NCBI RefSeq assembly: GCF_024653915.1
Contig: NZ_JANLGY010000011.1
Coordinates: 1-64,000, forward strand
DNA length: 64,000 nt
Reading direction: 5' to 3'
Source: Sulfuricaulis sp.
GTDB taxonomy: Bacteria; Pseudomonadota; Gammaproteobacteria; Acidiferrobacterales; Sulfurifustaceae
Made by a program: the position numbers and the translations under genes. How positions within the stretch are numbered: position 1 is the first letter of the stretch; each line of letters starts with the position of its first letter. This document shows positions 18,723-27,779 of the stretch, one piece after another. The notes under the pieces are model-generated. The model did not search any database. It had not been told where the DNA came from and was given only the letters and a program-made list of their open reading frames with translations.

Positions 18723-18936
18723 GCCCGCCGTCCGCCGCCCCCGCAGCATAGTGTCGCACCAGTCCGGATTGGCCATAAAAATGGTTCATTCGGGTCATTC
18801 TCTTCTGGATATCGCTCGGTCACTATTCCTCCAAAGGGCGCTCCGCCAAAGCCGAATCGGAGTATTCCGCGAGAGCGCCGCCGCCGCATAAGACGACGGC
18901 CGCTTTTCGTAACCACCGAATGACAGGAGGATAACG

Positions 18937-21660
18937 ATGGCCAAATGGTCCCGACGTGACTTCTTGAAGACAGCGGGCGCGACGCTCGCGGCGGTCGCCG
19001 CCAAGGATGTTCTGGCGCTCGATCTGCTCGCGCCGGTGGCCGATCCCCTGGGGGCTTATCCCTACCGCGGCTGGGAGACGCTCTACCGCGACCAGTACAG
19101 TTACGACTACGTCGCGCGCTCCACGCACTCGGTGAACTGCACCGGTTCGTGCACCTGGAAGATATACGTCAAGGACGGCATCGCCTTCAAGGAAGAGCAG
19201 TACGCCGACTATCCGCCGATCAACGCCACGCTGCCCACCTATAACCCGCGCGGGTGCCAGAAGGGCGCGAACTACCTCGAGTACGTCTACGGCCCGCAGC
19301 GCCTGAAATATCCGCTGATCCGCACCGGCGCGCGCGGCGAGGGCAAGTGGCGCCGCGCGAGCTGGGATGAGGCCCTGAGCTACATCGCCTCGCGGATCAC
19401 CGCCAACATCCAGACTTATGGTCCGGACACGATCACTTTCTACTCCGCCATTCCGGCCAAGCATTTCGTCACCTTCGCCGGCGGGGCGCGGCTGGCCAAC
19501 CTGATCGGTGGCGTGATGTGCAGCTTCTACGACTGGTACTGCGACCTGCCGCCCGGCGAGCCGATCACCTGGGGCGAACAGACCGACTCCTGCGAGGCCG
19601 CCGACTGGGTAAACTCGAAGTACCTGATCCTGTGGGGCGCGAACCTGCTCGAGACCCGCATCCCGGACGCGCACTTCATGACCGAGGCGCGCGCGCGTGG
19701 CACGAAGATCGTGGCGATCTTCCCGGAATACAACCCGGTCTCGACCCACTCCGACCTGTTCGTGCCGGTCAAGCCCGGCACCGACGCCGCGCTCGGGATG
19801 GCCATGGCCAACGTGATCGTGAACGAGGGCCGCTACGACGCCGCCTACTGCAAGCAGTTCACCGATTTCCCGTTCCTGGTGCGCACCGACAACAACAAGT
19901 TCCTGCGCGAGGCCGACGTGGTCTCGGGTGGCAGCACCGACAAGTTCTACGTCTGGAACACGGCGACCAACAAGGCGGTGCTGGTGCCCGGCACCTGGGG
20001 CGACAGCAATAAGACCCTCAACCTCGGATCGATCGATCCCGCGCTCGAGGGTACGTGGAACGTCACGACACGGGCCGGCAGCAAACAGGTAACGACGGTG
20101 TTCGCAATGTTGAAGGCGAAGCTCGCGAGCTACTCGCCTTCCGCCATGGCGGGCGTCACCGGCATCGACGCCGGGCTCATCGCCCAGATCGCGCGCGAGT
20201 TCGCCGGCACCAAGCCGGGGCGCATCATCGAGGGCGCCGGCACCAATCATTATTTCCACAACGACCTGAATAACCGCGTGCAGATCCTGTTGGTGGCGCT
20301 GACCGGCAACGTCGGCAAACCCGGCGGCGGCTTCGACCACTACGTCGGCCAGGAGAAGATCTGGCCCGAGCACGGCTTCATCAATCTCGCCTACCCGCTC
20401 ACCACCGCCAAACAACGCTTCCAGAACATGACGCTGTGGACCTACGTCCACGCCGATACCGTCTCGGACGTGGACAGCGTACTGCCGCGGCCGTTGTCGC
20501 AGTACATCACGGAGAGCGTGAACAACGGCTGGATGCCGCTCTACCCGGAGGGCACGCTCACCACCGGCAAGACCCCCAAGGTGCTGATCATCTGGGGCGC
20601 CAACTACGTGAACCAGTCCAAGGGCTACGAGAAGGTCGTCAACACGCTGCTGCCCAAGCTCGATCTCATCGTCGACGTCAACTTTCGCATGGACACCTCG
20701 GCGTTCCACGCCGACGTGGTGCTGCCGGCGGCGAGCTTCTACGAGAAGTGGGACCTCAATTCGACCGACCTGCACAGCTACATCCACCCGTTCACGCCGG
20801 CGATCCCGCCGCTGCACGAGAGCAAGACCGACTGGCAGATCTGGATCGCGCTCGCCCAGGCCCTGCAGGACACGCGCTACAGCTACTACGACGCGAAGTT
20901 CGGCATGCAGCGCGATTTCTCGCGCCTGGTCGCCGACTTCACCATCAACAACGCGATCCGTGACGACAAGGCCGCCTGCCAGTACCTGCTCGACCATGCC
21001 GAGGAAACCGCCGGCGTTACCATGGACCAGATCAATACCCAGCCGCACCGCTTCACCCAGACCAGCGAGGTCTGGACCAGCGACATCAAACCCGGGGTCG
21101 CCTACTACGGTTTCCAGCGCATGACCGAGCACAAGCGACCGCTCAATACCCTCACCGGGCGCCAGCAGTTCTACGTGGACCACGACTGGTTCCTGGAGAT
21201 GGGCGAGCAGTTGCCGGTGTACAAGCCGCCGGTGGATGTCGATGCCTACCCGCTGCGCTGGAACACGCCGCACGGGCGCTGGAGCATCCACTCCACCTGG
21301 CGCGACGCCAAGTTCCAGTTGCGCTTGCAGCGCGGACGGCCGATCGTGTATTTAAGCCCCGGCGAGGCGGCCCGGCGCGGGCTCGTGGATAACGACAAGG
21401 TCGAGGTGTACAACAAGAACGGCAGTTTCGTCGCCCACCTCAACATCTCGCCGCGCCTGCCCGACGGCATGGCCCAGATGTACCACGGCTGGGAGCGTTA
21501 CTTCTTCCAGCAGGGCGGTTGGCAGACGCCGACGACGATCCGCATCAAGCCGACCCAGCTTGTCGGCGGCTACGGCCAGCTCAAATTCAAGCTCAACTAT
21601 TGGGGTCCGACCGGCAACCAGAAGGACACCCGGGTCGAGATCCGCAAGTTCATCGGCTGA
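18937..21660 (+). CDS. Type II DMSO reductase family molybdenum enzyme, catalytic alpha subunit
   Basis: A 907-residue periplasmic molybdoenzyme with a twin-arginine leader (SRRDFLKTAG, residues 5-14). The FS0 site is canonical: H64-x3-C68-x3-C72-x34-C107. The Mo-ligand Asp203 is in FYDWYCDLPPGEP. Length and motifs place it with dimethylsulfide dehydrogenase, chlorate, perchlorate and selenate reductases and ethylbenzene dehydrogenase rather than with cytoplasmic NarG. It differs clearly from the alpha subunit at 13518-17003. The substrate is not determinable here; a sulfur compound, an oxyanion or a hydrocarbon are all possible. It is the first gene of an alpha-beta-gamma-chaperone-moaA operon behind a PAS-LuxR regulator, with a strong AGGAGG site before ATG. 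Confidence 0.87.
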   Translation: MAKWSRRDFLKTAGATLAAVAAKDVLALDLLAPVADPLGAYPYRGWETLYRDQYSYDYVARSTHSVNCTGSCTWKIYVKDGIAFKEEQYADYPPINATLPTYNPRGCQKGANYLEYVYGPQRLKYPLIRTGARGEGKWRRASWDEALSYIASRITANIQTYGPDTITFYSAIPAKHFVTFAGGARLANLIGGVMCSFYDWYCDLPPGEPITWGEQTDSCEAADWVNSKYLILWGANLLETRIPDAHFMTEARARGTKIVAIFPEYNPVSTHSDLFVPVKPGTDAALGMAMANVIVNEGRYDAAYCKQFTDFPFLVRTDNNKFLREADVVSGGSTDKFYVWNTATNKAVLVPGTWGDSNKTLNLGSIDPALEGTWNVTTRAGSKQVTTVFAMLKAKLASYSPSAMAGVTGIDAGLIAQIAREFAGTKPGRIIEGAGTNHYFHNDLNNRVQILLVALTGNVGKPGGGFDHYVGQEKIWPEHGFINLAYPLTTAKQRFQNMTLWTYVHADTVSDVDSVLPRPLSQYITESVNNGWMPLYPEGTLTTGKTPKVLIIWGANYVNQSKGYEKVVNTLLPKLDLIVDVNFRMDTSAFHADVVLPAASFYEKWDLNSTDLHSYIHPFTPAIPPLHESKTDWQIWIALAQALQDTRYSYYDAKFGMQRDFSRLVADFTINNAIRDDKAACQYLLDHAEETAGVTMDQINTQPHRFTQTSEVWTSDIKPGVAYYGFQRMTEHKRPLNTLTGRQQFYVDHDWFLEMGEQLPVYKPPVDVDAYPLRWNTPHGRWSIHSTWRDAKFQLRLQRGRPIVYLSPGEAARRGLVDNDKVEVYNKNGSFVAHLNISPRLPDGMAQMYHGWERYFFQQGGWQTPTTIRIKPTQLVGGYGQLKFKLNYWGPTGNQKDTRVEIRKFIG

Positions 21661-21682
21661 CGCGGCGCGAGGAGGATAAGCG

Positions 21683-22735
21683 ATGGCGACGATACAAAAA
21701 CAGGTCCGGATGGTGTTCGATCTGAACAAGTGCCTCGGATGCCACACCTGCACCATGGCCTGCAAGACCATGTGGACCGACCGTAACGAAGGCCAGATGT
21801 ACATGTACTGGAACAACGTCGAGACCCATCCGGGCGAGGGTTACCCGCGCAAGTGGGAAACCCTGGGCGGAGGCTTCGACGCCAACGGCAATGTGATCCT
21901 GAGCGCGCCGCTGCCGGAAATTGTCGCCAGCTACGGCGCGGCCTGGGAGTATAACTTCGACGCCGTCCTCAAGGCCGGCGGCGGCAGCGCCACCGCGGGT
22001 CAGGTGATCCCGATCCCCTCGCCCGACGGCTCGAATGCCTATGCGAGCAACTGGCAGGAGGACATCGGCGCGGGCACGAGCCCCAGCGACGCGCATTACT
22101 TTTACCTGCCGCGCATCTGCAACCATTGCAGCAACCCCGCGTGCGTCGCGGCCTGCCCGCGCGGCGCGGTGTACAAGCGCGAGGAAGACGGCATCGTCCT
22201 CATCGACCAGAGCCGCTGCCGCGGCTACCGCTACTGCCTCAAGGGCTGCCCGTACAAGAAAATCTACTGGAACCCGGAGGAGAAGAAGTCGCAGAAGTGC
22301 ATTTTCTGCTATCCGCGCATCGAGCAGGGCCAAGGCAACTTCTGCGTGACGCAGTGCGCCGGGCGCATCCGCTGGGTGGGCTACGCCCAGAATACGGCGA
22401 GCAACGTCTACAAGCTGGTGGAGGTGTGGCGGGTGGGGCTGCGTCTGCACCCGGAGTTCGGCACCGAGCCCAACACTTTCTATATTCCACCGCTCTCACC
22501 GCCGACCTTCGCCTCGCCGGGCGGGCCGGTCACGAACACGCGGCGCATTCCGACCGACACGCTCGCCAAGCTGTTCGGCGACAACGCCCAACAGACCCAC
22601 GCCGAGCGCGTGGCGCGCATCGAGGAGATTTTCGACATCATTGAGACCGAGCGCGCCAAGGTGAAAGCCGGCAGCAGCTCGGAACTGATTGACATCCTGG
22701 TCTCTGTATCCGAGACCGATCGCGTCCAGCTTTGA
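21683..22735 (+). CDS. Fe-S beta subunit of the type II molybdoenzyme
   Basis: A 350-residue four-cluster ferredoxin-type subunit. Cysteine groups are CLGCHTCTMACKTMW near residue 16, CNHCSNPACVAACPRG near 147, CRGYRYCLKGCPYKKIYW near 179 and CIFCYPRIEQGQGNFCVTQC near 207. The Trp in the first group (KTMWTD) and the absence of a signal peptide are typical of type II beta subunits exported with a Tat-carrying alpha. It would relay electrons from the Mo site to the haem of the gamma subunit. It starts 22 bp after the alpha gene with an AGGAGG site and ends 13 bp before the gamma gene. Confidence 0.9.
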   Translation: MATIQKQVRMVFDLNKCLGCHTCTMACKTMWTDRNEGQMYMYWNNVETHPGEGYPRKWETLGGGFDANGNVILSAPLPEIVASYGAAWEYNFDAVLKAGGGSATAGQVIPIPSPDGSNAYASNWQEDIGAGTSPSDAHYFYLPRICNHCSNPACVAACPRGAVYKREEDGIVLIDQSRCRGYRYCLKGCPYKKIYWNPEEKKSQKCIFCYPRIEQGQGNFCVTQCAGRIRWVGYAQNTASNVYKLVEVWRVGLRLHPEFGTEPNTFYIPPLSPPTFASPGGPVTNTRRIPTDTLAKLFGDNAQQTHAERVARIEEIFDIIETERAKVKAGSSSELIDILVSVSETDRVQL

Positions 22736-22748
22736 GGGGGAGGAGGCC

Positions 22749-23525
22749 ATGATGACAGCGAGAAGGTTGCGGGATTTCTCCAGGGAATGCGCCGTGATCG
22801 TCCTGGCGGTGATGTTGTGCTTGTCGCCGGCGACTCAGGCGGCTGGGCCCGGCGGTGGGGGCAGAGGAGGGGGCGGTGGCACGACGGTTACCGCCGCCTA
22901 TGTGCCCGGCGCCAACGGACTTAGCCCCTCCGATTCTTCGTGGGGCGCGGCGTCGGCGGCGACGGTGACGCTGGTGCGCTACATCGATTATGTCAGCAAC
23001 GCCGATACCAACGACACCATGTGCATGATGCTGGGCAGCGCCATCAACCGCGCGGTCACGGTCAAGGCGGTGCACAACGGCAGCGACATCTTCTTCCGCT
23101 ACGAGTGGAGCGACAGCACGGCGGATTCCACGGTGAGCGACACGCCGAAGTTCGCCGATGCCTTCGCCATGGAGATTCCGTACAGCGGCTCGAGCGGCAC
23201 CAATCTTGCCATGGGCACGCAGAGCGGGCCGGTGAACATCGTCTTCTGGCGCGCGGACCTGTCGCAACCGCAGAACATCGTCGCCGGCGGCATCGGCACG
23301 CCGCAGCCGAGCCCGGATGCGCAGAACCTGATCCACTACCAGAGCTGGGGCAGCGGCCGGTGGACAGTGATCGTGAGTCGCCCTTTGACCGGAGCCTCGG
23401 TCAACCAGGTAACACTCGCCCGCGGCGCAAGTTACCGCGCGGCGTTCGCCAACTGGAACGGTTCGGCCCTGGATCGCAACGGGCGCAAGGCCATCTCCGG
23501 CTGGGGCACGTTGGCGATTCAGTGA
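22749..23525 (+). CDS. Heme-binding gamma subunit of the type II molybdoenzyme
   Basis: A 258-residue exported protein with a long leader (charged start MMTARRLRDFSRE, then a hydrophobic stretch ending TQAAG) followed by a glycine-rich linker. The mature part is an EB_dh domain: TLVRYIDYV, an Asn/Asp-rich loop with CMMLG, KAVHNGSDIFFRYEWSDS, and VNIVFWRADL. Family members carry one haem b with Met and Lys ligands and hand electrons to or from a soluble cytochrome c. Starts at ATG 22749 or the next codon 22752; GGGGGAGGAGG precedes both. The gene order alpha-beta-gamma-chaperone equals ebdABCD. Confidence 0.82.
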   Translation: MMTARRLRDFSRECAVIVLAVMLCLSPATQAAGPGGGGRGGGGGTTVTAAYVPGANGLSPSDSSWGAASAATVTLVRYIDYVSNADTNDTMCMMLGSAINRAVTVKAVHNGSDIFFRYEWSDSTADSTVSDTPKFADAFAMEIPYSGSSGTNLAMGTQSGPVNIVFWRADLSQPQNIVAGGIGTPQPSPDAQNLIHYQSWGSGRWTVIVSRPLTGASVNQVTLARGASYRAAFANWNGSALDRNGRKAISGWGTLAIQ

Positions 23526-23550
23526 CACCCCGCCACGCGGAGGCAATATC

Positions 23551-24354
23551 ATGGACATGAGCGAGCACGCAAAGGCGGCGGTCGCCGATCCGGACACCCG
23601 CAGCCGCGCCTACCGCCTGCTGGCTGAGCCGTTTCGCTATCCCACCGTCGCCTTCTTCGAGCGGTTGCGGGACGGAGCCTATGCGGCGGAACTGCGCGAG
23701 GCGTTGGCGGAGCTTGCGCATGCACGCTTAAGCGAAGCCGAATGGCAGGCGCTTGCCGACGGTCTGTCGCGGGCGCTCGCAGGATGCGCCTTCGAGGACT
23801 ATGAGTCGCTCTACATCACAACCTTCGATGCGGGGGCCCCGCAGCCGCCCTGCCCGCCGTACGAAGGTTCTTACCGCGACGGCGTGCCGAAGGCCAAGAT
23901 CCTGCTCCATCTGGCGGGCTTCTACAAGCATTTCGGCCTGCGCATGAGCACGGAGGAAGGCAAGCGCGAGCTGCCGGATCACATCGCCGCCGAGCTGGAG
24001 TTCATGCACTTCCTCGCCTTCAAGGAGGCGCAGGCGCGCGAGGTGGACGACGGCGCGCTGTTGCAAGGCTACGTGCTGGCGCAGCGCGATTTCCTGAGCC
24101 GCCACCTTTGCCGCTGGATGCCGCGCTTCGTGCAGGCGCTGAAAGCGGCACGCCCCGCCAGTGCTTTCGCGCTGTTGGCGGAGGCGGCGCATGATTTCTT
24201 CCAGAAGGATCTCGCGCTGGTGCAGGGTTATCTCAAGGACATGGGAATAGCGGAACCGCCCGCGCCACCGACGCGCGAGACGATCCCGATCGTGGCGCAA
24301 GACGACACCGCACCGCCCGGCGCTGAGCCGGACGCGGGCCATGTTGATCGATAG
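23551..24354 (+). CDS. TorD/DmsD family chaperone for the type II molybdoenzyme
   Basis: A 267-residue cytoplasmic helical protein. Signature regions are RAYRLLAEPFRYP near the start, YESLYITTFDAG, PPCPPYEGSY and LPDHIAAELEFMHFLAFKEAQA, which form the conserved core of TorD/DmsD proteins. It should bind the twin-arginine leader of the alpha subunit and hold it open for bis-MGD insertion. It is not closely alike in sequence to the chaperone at 10660-11406 apart from the family core, in line with each operon having its own. Its 3' end overlaps moaA by 14 bp, so the two are probably translationally coupled. Confidence 0.87.
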   Translation: MDMSEHAKAAVADPDTRSRAYRLLAEPFRYPTVAFFERLRDGAYAAELREALAELAHARLSEAEWQALADGLSRALAGCAFEDYESLYITTFDAGAPQPPCPPYEGSYRDGVPKAKILLHLAGFYKHFGLRMSTEEGKRELPDHIAAELEFMHFLAFKEAQAREVDDGALLQGYVLAQRDFLSRHLCRWMPRFVQALKAARPASAFALLAEAAHDFFQKDLALVQGYLKDMGIAEPPAPPTRETIPIVAQDDTAPPGAEPDAGHVDR

Positions 24355-25330
24355 TTTCGGCCGGTGTATCGACTACCTGCGGGTATCCGTCACCGACCGC
24401 TGCAACTACCGTTGTTTCTACTGCATGCCGCGGACCGGCGTGCGCTTCGCCGCTGCCGCCGATCTCCTCACCAGCGAAGAACTGGCCCGACTGATACGCC
24501 TGTTCGCGGAGCTGGGCGTGCACCGCGTGCGGCTGACGGGCGGCGAGCCGCTGGTGCGTCGCGATCTCGCCGGGCTCGCCGCCATGATCGGCCGCCTGCC
24601 CGACATCGTTGACCTGTCACTCTCTACCAACGGGCAGTTGCTCGCGCGCCACGCGCACGCGCTCAAACAGGCGGGCGTGACGCGCGTCAATATCTCGCTC
24701 GATTCGCTCGACCCCAAGGTCTTCGCGCGCATCGCCTGCGGCGGCGACCTGCGCGCGGTGTTGCGCGGGATTGAGGCGGCGCTCGATGCCGGCATGGCGC
24801 CGGTGAAACTCAACATGGTGGTGATGAGGGGAATCAACGACCAGGAAATCGAGACGATGCTCGAGTTCGCGGTCGCACACGGCGTGGACCTGCGCTACAT
24901 CGAAACCATGCCCGTGGGACCGCAAGCCGCCGACGGCATGGCCCATCATTATCCGGCCGCGCTGATTCTTGAGCGCCTGCGCCGGCACGCCGGCGCCGAG
25001 CTCGTTCCGGCGAAGGGCGGCCGGGGCGCGGGTCCGGCGCGGTATTATCAGATCGGTTCCGGCCCGGTGAGGGTGGGCGTGATCTCCGCGGTGTCGCGCC
25101 ATTTCTGCGCGGGCTGCAACCGCGTGCGGCTGACCGCCTCCGGTGAGCTCGTGCTCTGCCTGGGACACAATGATCGGGTTTCTCTCCGCGAGGCGCTGCG
25201 CGGCGGATGTTCAGACGAAACGCTGAAGACGATGATTCGTGCCGCGGTGATGAACAAACCCGAGCGGCATGACTTTCAGAAAACGGGTGGAGAGATTGTC
25301 GCCATTCCGATGTCCGCGCTTGGCGGATGA
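24341..25330 (+). CDS. moaA: GTP 3',8-cyclase MoaA
   Basis: A 329-residue radical SAM enzyme that converts GTP to (8S)-3',8-cyclo-7,8-dihydroguanosine 5'-triphosphate, the first step of molybdopterin synthesis. The radical SAM cluster is C21-x3-C25-x2-C28 (CNYRCFYC). The second, C-terminal cluster is formed by CAGCNRVRLTASGELVLC near residue 250. VRLTGGEPLVRRDL is the usual SAM-binding glycine motif. The C-terminal MNKPERHDF ending lacks the doubled glycine of many MoaA proteins but keeps the related GGE segment. It is the last gene of the type II molybdoenzyme operon, which ties cofactor synthesis to enzyme expression. Confidence 0.95.
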   Translation: MLIDSFGRCIDYLRVSVTDRCNYRCFYCMPRTGVRFAAAADLLTSEELARLIRLFAELGVHRVRLTGGEPLVRRDLAGLAAMIGRLPDIVDLSLSTNGQLLARHAHALKQAGVTRVNISLDSLDPKVFARIACGGDLRAVLRGIEAALDAGMAPVKLNMVVMRGINDQEIETMLEFAVAHGVDLRYIETMPVGPQAADGMAHHYPAALILERLRRHAGAELVPAKGGRGAGPARYYQIGSGPVRVGVISAVSRHFCAGCNRVRLTASGELVLCLGHNDRVSLREALRGGCSDETLKTMIRAAVMNKPERHDFQKTGGEIVAIPMSALGG

Positions 25331-25362
25331 GCGACAGCAGCAGGGTGCGTCTCGCGCACCGC

Positions 25363-25434
25363 TCGTGAATCGTGATCCGTAAGTCGTGATTCGTCTTCCG
25401 ATTTACGGTTCACGGTTTACGAATCACGATTCAC
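25363..25434. repeat. Inverted repeat built of CGTGATTCGT/ACGAATCACG units
   Basis: The left arm has CGTGAATCGTGATCCGTAAG and a further TCGTGATTCG unit; the right arm has TTTACGGTTCACGGTTTACG followed by AATCACGATTCACC. The arms are nearly adjacent, giving an almost continuous long hairpin between convergent moaA and the DNR-like gene. It may act as a bidirectional terminator. Confidence 0.75.
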
Positions 25435-25438
25435 CGCC

Positions 25439-26143
25439 TCATTCCTCCGGCGGCAGGTGCACGAGATTGCGCAGGGCCTGCACGTCGCGGATGGTGATGT
25501 GATTGCCGTGCACTTCGATCAAGCCACCCTGGCGCAGTTTGGCGAGGATGCGCGACAGCGTTTCGGGCTGGATTGCGAGTCGCGAAGCAATGACACCCTT
25601 GGGTGTCGTGAGTTGCACTTCCGGCGAGGTCTTGACGTCGCGTGGAATCTGCTCGAGCAGGTACGCCACCAGGCGGTAAGTGGCGTTTTGCAACGTGAGG
25701 CTTTCGATCTGGTTCACCAGCATGTGCAGCCGGCGGCTCATGGAGCCCAGCAGGCCGAAGGTGGCTTCGTTCGATTCGCGCAGGAGATTGAGGAAAACCT
25801 TTTGCTCGAAGGCATAAACCCGGCTTTCGTTAATGGCCTCGGCATTGACCGGATAGCGTCCCTGATTGCCCATGAACATGACCGCCTCGGCAAAGGTCTC
25901 GCCCGGCCGCATGATCTCGATGATTTTTTCATCGCCCTCCGGCGACATGCGGAAGAGCTTGACCAGTCCTTCACGCAAAAAATAAAACCGCTCCGCCGCC
26001 TGCCCTTGCCGGAACAACGTCTTCCCGGCATCTAGATGGATATCCTGCATGCCGTTGACGAGCGATTGCAGATGCGGCTCCGACATGTCCGCGAACAGGT
26101 AGGCGCGGCGCAGGTCGTGCGCGATATCGGACGGTCGGTTCAT
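25439..26143 (-). CDS. Crp/Fnr family regulator, DNR-like (putative NO sensor)
   Basis: A 234-residue regulator with a cNMP-binding sensor domain (about 15-135) and a winged helix with KGVIASRLAIQPETLSRILAKLRQ as recognition region. It has none of the FNR cysteine cluster at the N-terminus. The opening RRAYLFADMSEPHLQSLVNG and the overall length match Dnr of Pseudomonas, a haem-dependent NO-responsive activator of denitrification. A perfect palindromic box (26173-26186) lies 30 bp upstream, consistent with autoregulation. It would be the natural regulator of nirS, nnrS, hemerythrin and NO reductase genes here. Haem binding is inferred from the family only. Confidence 0.8.
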   Translation of the reverse strand: MNRPSDIAHDLRRAYLFADMSEPHLQSLVNGMQDIHLDAGKTLFRQGQAAERFYFLREGLVKLFRMSPEGDEKIIEIMRPGETFAEAVMFMGNQGRYPVNAEAINESRVYAFEQKVFLNLLRESNEATFGLLGSMSRRLHMLVNQIESLTLQNATYRLVAYLLEQIPRDVKTSPEVQLTTPKGVIASRLAIQPETLSRILAKLRQGGLIEVHGNHITIRDVQALRNLVHLPPEE

Positions 26144-26172
26144 GGTGCAATCATAACCTCAGTGAGGCCCGG

Positions 26173-26186
26173 TTGACCAAGGTCAA
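26173..26186. promoter_or_regulatory. Perfect FNR/DNR-type palindrome
   Basis: TTGAC-CAAG-GTCAA with perfectly complementary 5-bp arms. It lies between the divergent DNR-like gene (start 26143) and the thioredoxin-like gene (start 26256), so it may control both. Confidence 0.75.
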
Positions 26187-26255
26187 TGCCCTTGCCGGCG
26201 TGGCGTTTCAAAGTGACACAGGTATCCGGTGTTGCCCGAAGCAAACGGAAGGAGA

Positions 26256-26501
26256 ATGAAAGTCCAGCTACTGGTTTCGGAGTCGTGCGTCCCTTGTGAA
26301 CAGGCTGAAAAGGTCTGGCGCCAGGTGGCGCAAGAGCGTGCGCTCGATTTTTCCGTGGTCAACCTGGCCGATCCCGAAGGCAAGCAGCTGGCCGATGAGT
26401 TACAGCTCAAAACCATTCCGGCCGTGGTGATCGACGGTGTACTGGTCGCCATTGGCGTGCAAAGCCTTGAAGAGGCGCGTACGCTCATTTCGCGGACATA
26501 G
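26256..26501 (+). CDS. Thioredoxin/glutaredoxin-fold small protein
   Basis: An 81-residue thioredoxin-fold protein with the redox motif C-V-P-C at residues 10-13 (SESCVPCEQAE), a cis-proline region KTIPAVVIDG, and a C-terminal helix. It is close in size to small archaeal-type thioredoxins and to glutaredoxin-like NrdH. It lacks a signal peptide and so acts in the cytoplasm. ATG 26256 is chosen over an upstream GTG because GGAAGGAGA precedes it. It shares its upstream region, including a DNR-type box, with the DNR-like regulator gene, which suggests it is induced with denitrification or nitrosative stress. Confidence 0.8.
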   Translation: MKVQLLVSESCVPCEQAEKVWRQVAQERALDFSVVNLADPEGKQLADELQLKTIPAVVIDGVLVAIGVQSLEEARTLISRT

Positions 26502-26579
26502 TTTCAATAGTTCTGGTTCTTCCAAGGGTATCTCTGACGCGGTCTAGGCCCTGACCCCGATTTGCGCTACCGTTCCGGG

Positions 26580-27779
26580 ATGCTGAGTCTCGAAGAAGCC
26601 CGTGCCGCCATTCTCGCGGAAGTAACACCATCTGCCACGACACAGACGGTGTCGTTGTTGCAGGCGCATGGCCGTTTCACCGCGCAGGAATTGCGTGCCC
26701 AAGTGGACAACCCCGCGTTCGATAATTCCGCCATGGACGGCTACGCCGTGCGCACCGCCGATCTGGTCGCCGCCGGCTTTGTATTGCCGTTGCACGGCGA
26801 ATGTCGCTGCGGCGATGCGCCGGGAAAGCTCAGCCCTGGATCCACCATGCGCATTTTCACGGGCGCGCCCATGCCCGAGGGCGCGGACAGTATTGTGATC
26901 CAGGAAGACGTGAAGCTTGAGGGCGGCAAGGTCATCTTCCCCAAATCAGTGCAGCCGGGCAGTCATTTGCGCCGGCGTGGCGAGGATTTCCGCCACAGCG
27001 ATGTGCTGTACCCTGCCGGCCGCCGGCTGTCATCCTACGATCTGGCGTTACTGTCCGCGGCCGGTGTGGCGCAAATTCCGGTATACCCTCGGGCGCGTGT
27101 GCTGGTGGCCGCCACCGGCGATGAGCTGGTCACGCCCGGCACGCCGCTGCAGCCCGGACAGATATACGAATCCAATCGGCTGGCGACATTATTATTGTTG
27201 CAGGAGCTGGGAATGGATGCCGTGGACGGTGGCACGGTGCGCGACGATCCGGCGGCGCTGCGCGAACTGTTGAAGTCGTCCGCGGATTTCGATTTTGTCA
27301 TCACCAGCGGCGGCGCTTCGGTTGGCGATCATGATCTCGTCAAGCAGGTATTCGCCGAGATCGGCGAGATAAAATTCTGGAAAGTGAAAATCAAGCCGGG
27401 CAAGCCCATTGCCTTCGGTCGCGTGGGTTCCCGCACGCATTTCTTCGCGCTGCCGGGCAATCCGGTCTCCAGCCTCGTGACGTTCAAGCTGTTCGTCGAG
27501 CCCGCGCTCATCGCGTGGCACCACGGCGTTTCGCGCATGCCGCAACTGGCCGCGACCGCTACCAATGATTTTCGTCGTCACCCCGGGCGCACCGAGTTCG
27601 TGCGCGCGCGGCTTGTCACCGAGAATGGCAAGCTCCTGGCCACCGCGTTGCCCGGCCAGGGCTCGCACATGCTGGGGCCGTTGCGCGAAACCAACGGCTT
27701 TATCCGTGTCGAGGCCGACAGCGCCGGCTTCAAGCAGGGTGAAACGGTGATGGCAATTCCTTTGAGCACGGACTTATGA
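26580..27779 (+). CDS. moeA: Molybdopterin molybdenumtransferase MoeA
   Basis: A 399-residue enzyme that inserts molybdate into adenylylated molybdopterin. Diagnostic stretches are NPAFDNSAMDGYAVRTADL, the FTGAPMPEGADSIVIQED core, TSGGASVGDHDLVK (the MoCF-binding motif), and the GKPIAFGRV/LPGNPVSSLVTF pair near the end. The start is set at ATG 26580; a TTG at 26562 in frame would add six residues and has no better ribosome site. It overlaps mobA by 4 bp (ATGA), so the two are translationally coupled. This pair completes the late steps of cofactor synthesis for the two bis-MGD enzyme operons. Confidence 0.94.
   Translation: MLSLEEARAAILAEVTPSATTQTVSLLQAHGRFTAQELRAQVDNPAFDNSAMDGYAVRTADLVAAGFVLPLHGECRCGDAPGKLSPGSTMRIFTGAPMPEGADSIVIQEDVKLEGGKVIFPKSVQPGSHLRRRGEDFRHSDVLYPAGRRLSSYDLALLSAAGVAQIPVYPRARVLVAATGDELVTPGTPLQPGQIYESNRLATLLLLQELGMDAVDGGTVRDDPAALRELLKSSADFDFVITSGGASVGDHDLVKQVFAEIGEIKFWKVKIKPGKPIAFGRVGSRTHFFALPGNPVSSLVTFKLFVEPALIAWHHGVSRMPQLAATATNDFRRHPGRTEFVRARLVTENGKLLATALPGQGSHMLGPLRETNGFIRVEADSAGFKQGETVMAIPLSTDL

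Noticed and set aside
18823-21291. Long open frame on the minus strand opposite the type II molybdoenzyme alpha gene (822 codons)
   Set aside because: It is a GC-rich shadow of a gene with clear motifs and Tat leader; the translation is Val/Arg/Gly-rich and has no recognisable domain.
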